64,000 nt of DNA from Alphaproteobacteria bacterium (lineage in GTDB: Bacteria > Pseudomonadota > Alphaproteobacteria > Micropepsales > Micropepsaceae), in assembly GCA_019245415.1 (NCBI GenBank), contig JAFARO010000013.1, positions 235,665-299,664 on the forward strand, given 5' to 3'. Of this stretch, positions 52,318-61,137 are shown in pieces. The translations under genes and the position numbers were made by a program. Numbering within the stretch: the first letter of the stretch is position 1; each line of letters begins with the position of its first letter. The notes under the pieces are model-generated. The model was given only the letters and a program-made list of their open reading frames with translations, was not told the origin of the DNA and made no database searches.

Positions 52318-52712
52318 GGGTTCAACACCACGAGACCATCGAAACCAAAATCTCTGACATTGCGCGTCACAAGGGTGAATCCAAAGGCAAGGGCGATGGC
52401 CGCTATCTGTGTATCGGCAGTTTTCGCATTGGGATGGCGCGCTCGGAGATCTCCCCACCTCAAGGACGAGCCGAGGTCGAACGGAACAATCCTTTCTGCG
52501 AAGCCGACGATCACTGTTTCCGCCAGCCAGTTCCGCAGGCTGTTTCTCTTGCGGCCCGAAACCAGTCGTTCAATTCCGAAGTGCAACTCGCCGACGCTGA
52601 TCGCGCTGAGATACAGGTCGTTCTGATTCTGCGCAGCGAACCAGCTGTCGACATGGCCATCCGGCCGCGTTCTGCTGCCTTCCGATATCACGCAGGTATC
52701 GAGCAGGTACAT
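52305..52712 (-). CDS. PIN-domain ribonuclease toxin (VapC-like)
   Basis: VapC-type toxins cut tRNA or rRNA with a magnesium site. The 135-residue product starts [14 protein letters not shown] with the first Asp and a Thr. A Glu lies in [15 protein letters not shown] near 45, Asp and Thr in [20 protein letters not shown] near 95-115, and [17 protein letters not shown] closes the fold. Its ATG shares one base with the antitoxin stop (TGATG), the typical coupled order antitoxin-toxin. Its end overlaps the ruvB start. Confidence 0.9.
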   Translation of the reverse strand: MYLLDTCVISEGSRTRPDGHVDSWFAAQNQNDLYLSAISVGELHFGIERLVSGRKRNSLRNWLAETVIVGFAERIVPFDLGSSLRWGDLRARHPNAKTADTQIAAIALAFGFTLVTRNVRDFGFDGLVVLNPWRT

Positions 52713-52966
52713 CAGAACTTGACCTTGCGCATCCGCTCTCGCTTGCGGACGACGGGCCGGAATTCAGGCACTTTGGGCCCCGAGCTCCAGATTTCATAGA
52801 GGGAGCGCGCGGATTTGATCTCGAGCAGCCGGCGATACTCTTCGGAAGAAATCAAGACTGCCCTTTCCTCACCACGATGAGTAATGCGTTGCGGCTCATC
52901 CTCCGCCGCACGCAGCAATTCGGAAAACCGCGCCTTGGCATCCTGGACCGGCCATGTCTTGTCCAC
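52712..52966 (-). CDS. Phd/YefM-type antitoxin
   Basis: From GTG 52966 the 84-residue product reads VDKTWPVQDAKARFSELLRA, the common Phd/YefM opening, then PQRITHRGEERAVLISSEEY with the DNA-binding fold. The C-terminal LYEIWSSGPKVPEF should be the toxin-binding tail. AGGAGG lies 6 bases before the GTG and overlaps a pair of palindromes, the probable autorepression site. Coupled to the PIN toxin by TGATG. Confidence 0.9.
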   Translation of the reverse strand: MDKTWPVQDAKARFSELLRAAEDEPQRITHRGEERAVLISSEEYRRLLEIKSARSLYEIWSSGPKVPEFRPVVRKRERMRKVKF

Positions 52967-52975
52967 GGCATCCTC

Positions 52976-52996
52976 CTGACTAGTCAGACTAGTCAG
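52976..52996 (-). promoter_or_regulatory. Toxin-antitoxin operator palindromes
   Basis: CTGACTAGTCAG (52976-52987) is a perfect 12-bp palindrome, and GACTAGTC (52987-52994) a second one centred 9 bp further on; ACTAGTCAG is repeated directly. They lie just before the antitoxin start, overlapping its ribosome site, and within 10 bp of the ruvA stop. This is the expected place for antitoxin autorepression. Confidence 0.7.
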
Positions 52997-53004
52997 ATCG
53001 TATC

Positions 53005-53610
53005 CTATCGTCCCATGCCCTTCAACGCGTCGCGGATGAGCGCATCGACCGCGGCATGGTCGCCGAGATCGCGCGCCGCGCGCGCCACCGCTTCCGCCGC
53101 GACGCTCGGAGAATAGCCGAGCTTGACAAGTGCTGCGACGGCATCGGCTTCGGGACCGCGCGGCGCATGTGCGGCCGCCACCGCTTCGCCTTCCGAGCCG
53201 CGCAGCATCATGGACGGCGCCTTGTCCTTGAGTTCGGTGACGATGCGCAGCGCGAGCTTCGGCCCCACGCCCTGGGCGCGGCCGATGGCGGCCTTGTCGG
53301 AGAGCGCGACCGCGCGCTCCAATTCGCGCAAGGTCAGCGCCGAGAGCACGTTCAGCGCCACGCGCGCGCCGACGTTCTGCACCGTCTGCAGCAGCCGGAA
53401 CCACTCGCGCTCGGCGGCACTGAAGAAACCGTAGAGCCGGATGCTTTCGTCGCTCAGGCGCGTCTCGATCGTCAGCGAAGCGGTGGCGCCGGCCGAAAGC
53501 TTCGACAAGGTCGAGGACGGGCAATGTACCAGATAACCGACGCCACCGACATCGAGGATCGCGTGGTCTTCGACGACCGAATCAACGATGCCTGTGAGCT
53601 TGCCGATCAT
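53005..53610 (-). CDS. ruvA: Holliday junction DNA-binding protein RuvA
   Basis: RuvA binds four-way junctions and loads RuvB. The 201-residue product starts MIGKLTGIVDSVVEDHAILD with the OB fold (to about 65). The acidic pin region and helix-hairpin-helix motifs follow (LLQTVQNVGARVALNVLSAL and GRAQGVGPKLALRIVTELKD, about 72-130), then the flexible linker and the RuvB-binding domain (about 150-201; AVAALVKLGYSPSVAAEAVA). Its start overlaps the ruvC stop by 4 bases. Confidence 0.96.
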   Translation of the reverse strand: MIGKLTGIVDSVVEDHAILDVGGVGYLVHCPSSTLSKLSAGATASLTIETRLSDESIRLYGFFSAAEREWFRLLQTVQNVGARVALNVLSALTLRELERAVALSDKAAIGRAQGVGPKLALRIVTELKDKAPSMMLRGSEGEAVAAAHAPRGPEADAVAALVKLGYSPSVAAEAVARAARDLGDHAAVDALIRDALKGMGR

Positions 53611-54113
53611 GCCAGTGCCGCCGCGATCCTGGCGCGCGTCGATGAAAGATGCGCATGCGCGATGGCCGCGGCGAGCGCGTCGGCGGCATCGGCCTGTGTG
53701 ACGCGGCATTGCGGCAGCAGACGGCGCACCATCGCCTGCACCTGGACCTTGTCGGCGTGGCCGGCGCCGACGATGGATTTCTTGATGTGGTTGGGCGCGT
53801 ATTCAGCGATCTCGAGCCCCGCTTGCGCCGCGGCCAGGAGCGCCACTGCGCGCGCGTGGCCGAGCTTGAGCGCGGCGGAAGGATCCTTGTGCACGAAGGC
53901 CTGCTCCACCGCGATGGCCTGCGGCTTATGTTCGGCGATCACGATGGAGAGCTCCGCATGCAGGCGCATCAGCCTGGGCCCGAGCCCGTCCCCGGCCCGC
54001 GTCGCGATCGTGCCATGCGCGACATGGCCGAGCCGCGTGCCGTCGAGCACGATCACGCCCCAGCCCATCAGGGCAAGGCCGGGATCGAGGCCCAGGATGC
54101 GAATGGCGGTCAT
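53607..54113 (-). CDS. ruvC: Holliday junction resolvase RuvC
   Basis: RuvC cuts Holliday junctions. The 168-residue product has the catalytic Asp in RILGLDPGLALMGWGV, Glu in PQAIAVEQAFVHKDPSAALK near 70 and Asp residues in TQADAADALAAAIAHAH near 142. Usual family length. It overlaps ruvA (4 bases) and the end of a frameshifted antiporter gene (4 bases), so it may be read through from upstream. Confidence 0.96.
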   Translation of the reverse strand: MTAIRILGLDPGLALMGWGVIVLDGTRLGHVAHGTIATRAGDGLGPRLMRLHAELSIVIAEHKPQAIAVEQAFVHKDPSAALKLGHARAVALLAAAQAGLEIAEYAPNHIKKSIVGAGHADKVQVQAMVRRLLPQCRVTQADAADALAAAIAHAHLSSTRARIAAALA

Positions 54114-55316
54114 GCCGGCTCTGCCGAATCGTCGACAGGAGTGTCGCGCAACCGCGTCGCCAAGGCGAGAAGCAGCGGATTGACGAGAATCGTCAGGATC
54201 GAGGCGCCAAGAATAAGTCCGCGGCCCCCTTCGGGCATCAGCTTTGTGCCGATTCCGAGGTCGGCAAGGATGAACGAGAATTCGCCGATCTGCGCCAAGC
54301 CTGCCGCAATCAGGAGGGACGTCGCCCAGCTCTGGCCCAACAGGCGCAAAATCAGAAGCGCGGTTCCACCGCCGCCGACCAGGATCACGCCGACGGCGAG
54401 CGCGAGCGCGAGCGGCTCGCGCATCAGGGTCAGCGGATCGAACAGCATGCCGACGGAAACGAAGAACAACACCGCAAAGGCGTCGCGCAAGGGCAGCGAT
54501 TCTTCCGCCGCACGCTGGCTGATCGGCGCCTCGCTCAGCATCATGCCCGCGAGGAAGGCGCCGAGCGCGATCGAGGCGCCGAACACCTGCGCCGCGGCGA
54601 AGGCCGTGCCCAGCGCCAACGAGAGCACGGCGAGGCGGAACAGCTCCTGCGATCCGGTGCGCTCCGCATATTCGAGAATCCGCGGCACGATGCGTCTGCC
54701 GACCACGAGCAGCAGCATGGCGAAGATCGCGAGCTTGCCGCAGGTGATCGCGAGCGAGAGCAGGAGCGCGCCGATGTCGAGCGCCGTGCCGCCCGTCGAC
54801 AATGCTGCCAAGGGCGGCAGCAGGACCAGCGTCAGCACCGCGAGCAGATCCTGCACGACCAACCAGCCCGCCGCGATCCGGCCAATCTCGCGGCCAACCA
54901 GCCCGCGATCTTCGAGCGCGCGCATCATCACCACGGTCGAGGCGACGGACAGCGCCAGTCCGAAGACGATGCGGCAGCGGCCATCCGAGCCAGAGCGCGA
55001 CGGCGCATCCCAAGGCGGCGGCAACCGCCACCTGCAAGAGCGCGCCGGGCACCGCGATCCGCTTCACCGCGAAAAGATCCTCGGGCGAGAAATGCAGGCC
55101 GACGCCGAACATCAGCAGGATCACGCCGATATCGGCAAGCTCGAGCGTCAGCTTGGGATCGGCGACGAAGCCTGGCGTGAACGGCCCGATGGCGATGCCT
55201 GCAAGGATGTAGCCCGCCAGCGGCGACAGGCGCAGCAGGTGGGCGAGCGTGCCGAAGACGAAGGCGAGACCGAGGCCGAAGACTAGGACGGCGATGAGCG
55301 AGAATTCGTGCCCCAT
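54110..55316 (-). pseudogene. CPA2 (Kef-type) cation/proton antiporter, frameshifted
   Basis: The first part (from ATG 55316) reads MGHEFSLIAVLVFGLGLAFV and runs through IAIGPFTPGFVADPKL and DIGVILLMFGVGLHFSPEDL to ALWLGWPL at about 54980. The continuing antiporter sequence (IVFGLALSVASTVVMMRALE, then GASIALGAFLAGMMLSEAPI and IGEFSFILADLGIGTKL) is in another frame, starting near 54970. A one-base insertion, or a deletion of two or five bases, around 54970-54982 separates them. Each half is otherwise clean, so the lesion is recent or a sequencing error. Together they give a typical 400-residue membrane domain without a TrkA-type C-terminus. It sits between yebC and ruvC, genes that are usually close neighbours. 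Confidence 0.85.
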
Positions 55317-55408
55317 GATCCTCTATACAGCGGCAATGGGCCGGCGTCGCCTTTGCCTGCGCGGCGGCGGTACATGAACGCTAGAGTGCGATCTGACGGT
55401 GTCGTCGC

Positions 55409-55560
55409 CATCCTTCGAGGCCCGCCCGCGTCATGCTGAGGTGGCCGCGTCCCTCGTCTCGCGTCATCCTGAGGTGCGAGCGGAGCGAGCCTCGAAGGAT
55501 GACGCTCGCTCGGGATGACGGCGGCCCTCGAAGCACGCGGGCGGGCGCCTCAGGATTACG
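55409..55560. repeat. REP-like palindromic repeats
   Basis: Units such as CATCCTTCGAGGC, CGTCATCCTGAGGTGCGAGC and its partner GCGAGCCTCGAAGGATGACG face each other. The same words recur at 62164-62354. They lie between yebC and the antiporter gene. Such elements are common in alphaproteobacterial intergenic DNA. Confidence 0.85.
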
Positions 55561-55589
55561 CAAAAGGTTCCATTTGAATGTAAATTGCT

Positions 55590-56336
55590 CTACCCTCCCA
55601 GCTTCTCCATCAGCGCCGGAGAGAGCTCGTAATTGCCGTATATAGTCTGCACGTCGTCGAAATCGTCGAGCGCGTCGAGCAGCTTCACCAGGCTCTCGCC
55701 GGTGTCGTCGGAGACCGCGTTCACGGTCTTGGGCCGCCACTCCACCTTGGCCGAGACAGGCGCGCCGAAGCGCGCCTCCAGCGCATCGCGCGCGCTGCCG
55801 TAGTTCTCGAGACTCACCACGAATTCGTGGCCGTCCTCGTCCGAGAGGCATTCGTCGCAGCCGGCCTCGATGGCGGCCTCCAGCATCTCGTCGTCGCTGC
55901 CCGCCGCGCGCGGATAGACGATGGCGCCCTTGCGGTCGAACAGGAAGGTGACCGAGTTGGGCTCGCCCAGCGCGCCGCCGTACTTGGAAAACGTCGAGCG
56001 CACGTCGCCGCCGGTGCGGTTGCGGTTGTCGGTCAAGGTCTCGACGATCAGCGCCACGCCGCCGGGCCCGTAGCCTTCGTAGCGCACCTCCTCGATGTTT
56101 TCCGCGCCGGCGCCGGTCGCCTTGTCGATCGCGCGCTGGATGTTGTCCTTGGGCATCGACTGCGCCTTGGCGGCGATGATCGCGGCGCGCAGCCGCGGAT
56201 TGTGCGCCGGATCGGGCATGCCGAGCTTGGCCGCGACGGTGATTTCGCGCGCCAGCTTGGAGAACACCTTGGAGCGCACGGCATCGACGCGGCCCTTGCG
56301 GTGCATGATGTTCTTGAACTGACTATGGCCGGCCAT
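55590..56336 (-). CDS. yebC: YebC/PmpR family translational/transcriptional regulator
   Basis: The 248-residue product starts [20 protein letters not shown], the standard YebC opening, with [20 protein letters not shown] near 27 and [20 protein letters not shown] near 67. YebC proteins affect transcription, and some ease translation of proline stretches. Its location upstream of ruvC is typical. The frame is open without a stop into a 251-codon upstream ORF that has its own start and strong ribosome site. YebC may therefore be made as part of a 500-residue fusion, by internal initiation at 56336, or both. Confidence 0.93.
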   Translation of the reverse strand: MAGHSQFKNIMHRKGRVDAVRSKVFSKLAREITVAAKLGMPDPAHNPRLRAAIIAAKAQSMPKDNIQRAIDKATGAGAENIEEVRYEGYGPGGVALIVETLTDNRNRTGGDVRSTFSKYGGALGEPNSVTFLFDRKGAIVYPRAAGSDDEMLEAAIEAGCDECLSDEDGHEFVVSLENYGSARDALEARFGAPVSAKVEWRPKTVNAVSDDTGESLVKLLDALDDFDDVQTIYGNYELSPALMEKLGG

Positions 56337-57092
56337 GTCGCGCGCGCTTTCCGAAAGAGGCGGGTCTGATAGCCGCACCGACGGTGGCGATTCAAGGGCG
56401 GGTTCAAGATGCATCAGCTGCGCCACGAGCGCCTCCGCCATGGCCTGGCTCTTCCTGGCGGCGTCCGGATCCGGTTGCAGGCGCTCGGCGATCTCGCGTG
56501 CCGAAAGCCGCTCCACCTGCCGCACAAGGCCGAAAAGCGCCTGGGCCTCGCGCAGCCGCGCCAGCGAGTCGCGGTGGCTGTCGCGGATGCGCGCGCGCCG
56601 GGCCTTGGCCTCCTGGCTGTAATAGCCGTGGACCAGCCGGTTGCGGTTGCCCATGGGCGCGCCGCCTTTCGACTTCGGGAGCGGATCCGGGCCTTCGGCA
56701 GACGGCCCGCCAGCGCGGTTCAACCGGGCGTTCTCCTGCCTAAGTCGCGGAGGAACAAGAACAATCTTTTTCCTGCGCGGCCCCTTGGCGGGTGCCGGGC
56801 GCGAACCTGCTGCCGGAGCGCGGTTCAACTGGCGTCTCTGGCCGACAAGCGCCTGATCCGGCTCGATATTCCCAGGATCGGCCGGACCAGGACTTGGCGG
56901 AGGGGGCGTGGGGCAATTTCGCGCGAAATCGCGGTTCAACGCCGCCACCTTGGCCTTAAGTGCTTGACTCTTCAGGATATGCCGCTTGCTGCCGGACGCC
57001 AGCGCCAAGACGCCGAAGCGCGCGACCAGGGACTCCAGCGACACTGCCGCCCCGCCGCCGTCCCGTCCTTCGATGTCCACAGCTTCGGCCAC
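56337..57092 (-). CDS. Upstream ORF fused in frame to yebC
   Basis: Starting at GTG 57092 after AAAGGAGACGCC, this frame encodes about 252 residues and continues into YebC with no stop. It begins [20 protein letters not shown], then has Pro-rich linkers ([15 protein letters not shown]). A region [20 protein letters not shown] (about 145-165) resembles the GAP-x-GNRN-x-x-HG-x-x-S motif of small hypothetical, phage-associated proteins. A helical stretch ([20 protein letters not shown]) follows before the YebC start. Function unknown. The excellent ribosome site argues that it is translated. Confidence 0.6.
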
Positions 57093-57298
57093 GGCGTCTC
57101 CTTTCGCCGCCCATTATGCGCCCGTCCGGACCGCTGTCTGATAAGGAAAGGGCGGAATTTTTTCGCCCGCCCCGCCCCGATCCCCGCGGCCCGCGAAGCA
57201 GACGAGAGCGATCGCAGTCCAGCGCGGCCGAAACGCGATGGCGTGCGCCCAAAGCAACCGGTTTCAGCTGCCGGCCGCGCAGGCGACAGGGGGTTACG

Positions 57299-58687
57299 TC
57301 AAAGCTGGCCGATCAGATCCGCCTGCTTGCCAAGCGCCGCCTTGCATCCGTCGCTGGTCTGGAAGCCCGGAGTGGTATTGCGGTGCTGGACTATCCCCGG
57401 AGCGGTGTCGATGATCGCCCTCAGTACCAGAGCTGCATCGAAGTCGCTCAGGCCATTAGCGGGCAGGCTGGTCGTTCCGCTCATCGCATTGCCACAGAAA
57501 CTCGCCATGGCGTCCTCGTTTTTGGTCGATGAGTTGACATAGGCGGTGTACCAACTCTGCGACTGGACGAAGGACTGCACGGTCGTTTGGCTCGACAAAG
57601 CATATTGGAGGATGAACCCGTTGCTGACCCGATCGGCAACCGCTTTCTGTGCAGCCTTGATTTCCGTATCGCTCATGACCTGGTCGCTATGTTTGCAGAC
57701 GTTCTGAGAATCGAACGCCGACACTTGCGGGCAACGCATGATCAATATCCATGTCCCGACCTGGACATCCACGGTCGTGACATCGGCAATATCGGTGCAC
57801 TTGATATTGCCGTCCACAGGGCCATCGACCTTCACGAACGGCGCGCAGCCGCTGAGCACGATCTTGTTGCCAGGCCGCCAGCTATCCGCAAATCGTCCGA
57901 TCTCGACATCCTCCGACTTCTCCTTCGAATAGAGATTGGAAATCGTCGTGTCGATTGCGGTCGCTGCGTTGTTGACCTCGGGCTTCGACAGAGTCGTCAG
58001 CAATTGCGACGTCGGCGCCGCAATCTGCACCGCTTGCGTGACGGCCCCTATGACTGACGCCGCCGCCTGACTCTTGAGATCCTGCGAAGCCTGCGCCTTG
58101 AGGTGGATGATCAGCGCCGTGTTGGGACCGATCAGAAAAAGCGGAGATTCCACATTGGACTGCGTAAAGTTGGTCACCCAGGTATTTCCCAAGTCGCGCC
58201 CGCTTGCGTGGGAAACGGAGAAAAGAGGGATCGCAATGTTGAGCGCGGGGTTGCGGATTTCGACATTGGCCAATGTGGTTACAGTGTCGGTCTCGCTCTC
58301 GAAGAGACGCTCGAACCAGCTACGGTTTTCCTGATCATAGGAACGAAGCCGAATAGCCGAATGCGGCGCGCTTCCACCCACGGACGGGGGAGCATAAAGC
58401 TCCAGGCGCGTATAGAGTCCCGCCATTTGGTTTGGCGACGGCGCGCGGCTCCAGCCGTCGGTGTCCCAGCCTAGATAGCGTACAATGCTCAAAGCCGCGG
58501 CGTCGCCCTGATCGCTCCCCACCTCATGAGAAGGGTTGTCCAGGTCGGCGGACAAATGCATAGGAGTGGGCGCCGGAGTAGAGAGCGCCGGCGGGGGAGA
58601 TGGCGGTGGTGGTGCCGGCAGCGACGTCTCCGCGCAACCAGCCAGCAATATTGCAACCCCACACGCCGTTAGCCGCGCCGAAAGCAT
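57299..58687 (-). CDS. Hypothetical lipoprotein, 462 residues
   Basis: ATG 58687 is preceded by GGGGGAGG. The product starts MLSARLTACGVAILLAGCAE with the lipobox LAGC, then a Pro-rich linker (SLPAPPPPSPPPALSTPAP). The body (about 50-462) has no recognised domain. It contains several cysteines that could pair in the periplasm (VLSGCAPFVKV, GNIKCTDIAD, IMRCPQVS, NVCKHSDQ, SDGCKAALGK). ALNIAIPLFSVSHASGRDLG and NTALIIHLKAQASQDL are mildly conserved-looking patches. It is alone between the yebC-fusion ORF and ymdB, all leftward. Upstream composition is AT-rich. Confidence 0.7.
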   Translation of the reverse strand: MLSARLTACGVAILLAGCAETSLPAPPPPSPPPALSTPAPTPMHLSADLDNPSHEVGSDQGDAAALSIVRYLGWDTDGWSRAPSPNQMAGLYTRLELYAPPSVGGSAPHSAIRLRSYDQENRSWFERLFESETDTVTTLANVEIRNPALNIAIPLFSVSHASGRDLGNTWVTNFTQSNVESPLFLIGPNTALIIHLKAQASQDLKSQAAASVIGAVTQAVQIAAPTSQLLTTLSKPEVNNAATAIDTTISNLYSKEKSEDVEIGRFADSWRPGNKIVLSGCAPFVKVDGPVDGNIKCTDIADVTTVDVQVGTWILIMRCPQVSAFDSQNVCKHSDQVMSDTEIKAAQKAVADRVSNGFILQYALSSQTTVQSFVQSQSWYTAYVNSSTKNEDAMASFCGNAMSGTTSLPANGLSDFDAALVLRAIIDTAPGIVQHRNTTPGFQTSDGCKAALGKQADLIGQL

Positions 58688-58763
58688 TACGACCTCCCCC
58701 AAATCCCGACAGCTAAAAAGTTAACAACTTACATGTCGAGTTGCAATATAGGCATTTCTCTCC

Positions 58764-59576
58764 TCAGTTGTCCGGCATCGCGGGCTTGAGCCGCCCTCCC
58801 ACCCGCACCGGGTCGATGCGGCGCGCGAGGCCGCGGGCGTCGGTCTCGACGAACACGGCGCACAGGGTCGCCGGGCCGTCGGCGGGGGCGAAGCGGGCGC
58901 CGGAGATCTTCTTCACGAAGCGCTGCACCGGCTCGAACTTGTCCATGCCGATGACGCTGTCGTAGTCGCAGCAGGCGCCCGCATCGGTCTGATAGGCCGT
59001 GCCGCCGGGAAAGATCTGCGCGTCGGCGGTCGGCACGTGGCTGTGGCTGCCGACGACGAGGCTGGCGCGGCCGTCGCAGAAATGGCCCATCGCCATCTTC
59101 TCGCTCGAGGCCTCGGCATGGATGTCGACGACGACGGCGTCGGCGCCGTCATGCAGCGCGCAGGCGCCGAGCTCGGCCTCCACCGCGGCGAAGGGATCGT
59201 CGAGCGGGTCCATGTAGATGCGGCCCATGGCGTTGATCACCAGCACGCGCGCCCCGCCCCTGGCCGCGAAGAGATTGGCGCCGCGCCCCGGCGTGGCGCG
59301 CGGATAATTGAGCGGGCGCAGGATGCGGTCCTCCTCTTCGATATGGGAGAGGATCTCCTTCTGGTCGGCCCAGTGATTGCCGGTGGTGATGCAGTCGACG
59401 CCGGCCGAGAACAGCTCATTGGCGGTGGCGCGGGTCAGGCCGAAGCCGCCGGCGGCGTTCTCGCCATTGGCGACGACGAAATCGAGCGCGAGCCGCTCGC
59501 GCAGGCGCGGCAGCTCCGCGCTCACCACGTCGCGTCCCGGTTTGCCGATGATGTCGCCGATGAACAATATGTGCAT
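58764..59576 (-). CDS. YmdB family metallophosphoesterase
   Basis: The 270-residue product MHILFIGDIIGKPGRDVVSA carries the metal-binding Asp in GDIIG, Asn in VVANGENAAGGFGLTRATAN, CITTGNHWADQKEILSHIEE near 62, and VVDIHAEASSEKMAMGHFCD then VGSHSHVPTADAQIFPGGTA near 150-185. These are the marks of the TIGR00282/YmdB family, cyclic-nucleotide phosphodiesterases that in Bacillus affect biofilm formation. Length is typical. In alphaproteobacteria it is often found near yebC and fau, as here. Confidence 0.92.
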   Translation of the reverse strand: MHILFIGDIIGKPGRDVVSAELPRLRERLALDFVVANGENAAGGFGLTRATANELFSAGVDCITTGNHWADQKEILSHIEEEDRILRPLNYPRATPGRGANLFAARGGARVLVINAMGRIYMDPLDDPFAAVEAELGACALHDGADAVVVDIHAEASSEKMAMGHFCDGRASLVVGSHSHVPTADAQIFPGGTAYQTDAGACCDYDSVIGMDKFEPVQRFVKKISGARFAPADGPATLCAVFVETDARGLARRIDPVRVGGRLKPAMPDN

Positions 59577-59679
59577 GCGCGGGTCTTACACGAACAACTC
59601 GTAGACAAGGAAACGAAATTACCGAAGCGGCGGCGCAATTCCAAAGGGCGAATGCAAAGCGCCGCCAATCACATGGTCG

Positions 59680-60090
59680 CTAGCCCGCGATCTGCTGGGC
59701 CGGGGATACCGGAGCGGGCAGCGCGCCGCTGCTCGGTGCGGCCGGTCTTTCCATGGAGTGGTTATTGCGTTTTATCGGCGGCCAAAGGCCCCTAAAGGCA
59801 AAATAGAGACCCATGAACGACGCAAGCAGCACGTAAATGTGGTGCTGGTCTAGGAAATCCAACAGTTTTGGCTCGAAAAAGCTGAGAAAGAGCATTACAG
59901 AATTGGCGAATACCAATCCATCGAATACGTCGCGAAAAACAAGATTGTGGGGGAGTTCATATTCTGCAACCAAGCGATCGCGAACGCGGTGAACGCATTC
60001 CGCAACAACGAAATACGCTGAGCCCAGGACCGCCAGCCAGATCGAGATATGCTGCGGATCCTGCGGAATTGTAAATTCAGTTAGCGTCAC
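59680..60090 (-). CDS. Hypothetical membrane protein, 136 residues
   Basis: The product MTLTEFTIPQDPQHISIWLA has three hydrophobic segments (about 17-32, 58-73 and 84-100: IYVLLASFMGLYFAFRGLWP). They are followed by a Pro/Ala-rich hydrophilic tail. Its start overlaps the end of the next upstream small gene by 4 bases, indicating a two-gene unit. No family recognised; AT-richer than the neighbours. Confidence 0.6.
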   Translation of the reverse strand: MTLTEFTIPQDPQHISIWLAVLGSAYFVVAECVHRVRDRLVAEYELPHNLVFRDVFDGLVFANSVMLFLSFFEPKLLDFLDQHHIYVLLASFMGLYFAFRGLWPPIKRNNHSMERPAAPSSGALPAPVSPAQQIAG

Positions 60091-60287
60091 TTTCTCATTG
60101 CAATAGCGGTCGCAGCACCAAGTCCCGCACCAATGACCGCAATTGCCCCCTCTACCACCGTCCCAAGACCTGGCAACAGCACGCCCCCCAGAATCAAAGC
60201 CAACATTCCCCCACCAATGATCCCTTCGACCAATGGAACGGAGCTTTTTCTATTTGTTCGGGTCACGATGCCTGTCTCGCTCATCAA
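60087..60287 (-). CDS. Small membrane protein, 66 residues
   Basis: The product MMSETGIVTRTNRKSSVPLV has one long hydrophobic, Gly-rich segment (IIGGGMLALILGGVLLPGLG, then GAIAVIGAGLGAATAIAM) and a basic end. It overlaps the following membrane-protein gene by 4 bases. The Gly-rich hairpin-like helix resembles small toxins or holin-like peptides in appearance only. No family recognised. Confidence 0.55.
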   Translation of the reverse strand: MMSETGIVTRTNRKSSVPLVEGIIGGGMLALILGGVLLPGLGTVVEGAIAVIGAGLGAATAIAMRK

Positions 60288-60456
60288 AATGCCTGCCCTT
60301 CGAACAGAGGATTTAAACCCGCGGTAATTTCGCGAGAAATCTGCCAGGCCGCAACTAAAGATTTAGAGACGGGCAGGTGCATTTTTGATTGACAATCCCA
60401 AATCTCGAAATGAAGTTTGCCCGGTTCTTTGTTCGTTCCAAGGCCATCAGCGTCGG

Positions 60457-61017
60457 TCAGCGGAAACGCCGCACGCCCCGTTCGGTCACCACCATGTCCA
60501 GGGGATGGTCGCGCGCATGCGTCGGCAGTTCGCCGACCTCCTGGCCGGCATAGGCGATGCCGATGGCGGTCTTGCGCGCGAGCGACGCCAGCGTGCGGTC
60601 GTAGAAGCCGCCGCCGTAGCCCAGCCGGTGTCCGCGCGAATCGAAGGCGAGCAGCGGCACCAGCAGCACGTCTGGAACGATCTCGGGCGCCTCCGGCCCC
60701 GGCTCCAGCATGCCGAAGCTGTGGGCGACGAGCGAATCGCCTTCGCGCCATTCGCGAAACGTCAGCGGTGCGCCCTTGGCGACGAGCGCCGGCAGCGCCA
60801 GCGCGGCGCCGCGCACCGCCAAAGCCTGGGCGAGCGCGCGCGGATCGGCCTCATCGCCCATCGGCCAGTAGAACGACACGACCGCGCCGCGCGGCACGGC
60901 GAGTTCGTCCGTATACGCCGCAATGCGCTGCGCGAAACCGGGACAGGCGCCGGCCAGCGCCGCACGGCGGGCAATCGCTTCGGTGCGAAGGGCGGGTTTG
61001 GGGTTCATGGAGGCCAT
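60457..61017 (-). CDS. fau: 5-formyltetrahydrofolate cyclo-ligase
   Basis: The enzyme converts 5-formyl-THF to 5,10-methenyl-THF with ATP. The 186-residue product has ALRTEAIARRAALAG at the start, WPMGDEADPRALAQAL near residue 50, and the signature LVPLLAFDSRGHRLGYGGGF followed by YDRTLASL near 120-145. ATG 61017 (MASMNPKP) is chosen; ATG 61008 is an alternative. A 6S RNA candidate lies upstream on the same strand, the classic ssrS-fau (ygfA) arrangement. Confidence 0.93.
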   Translation of the reverse strand: MASMNPKPALRTEAIARRAALAGACPGFAQRIAAYTDELAVPRGAVVSFYWPMGDEADPRALAQALAVRGAALALPALVAKGAPLTFREWREGDSLVAHSFGMLEPGPEAPEIVPDVLLVPLLAFDSRGHRLGYGGGFYDRTLASLARKTAIGIAYAGQEVGELPTHARDHPLDMVVTERGVRRFR

Positions 61018-61030
61018 GATAACCAAAATC

Positions 61031-61137
61031 TCCATGGCCGGGCTTGACCCGGCCACCCAGCGCGCCCGCGTCCGCGGGCGCAAGTCAGACCAACGCATGC
61101 TTGCCGAGTGGGTGGCCGCCTCAAGGGCGGCCATGGA
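61031..61137. repeat. REP-like inverted repeat
   Basis: TCCATGGCCGGGCTTGACCC at 61031 and GGCCGCCTCAAGGGCGGCCA ending at 61137 form an imperfect inverted repeat with inner GCGCCCGCGTCCGCGGGCGC. It lies between the 6S RNA candidate and fau. This word family (CATGGCCGGG...) is a common dispersed element in alphaproteobacteria. Confidence 0.75.
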
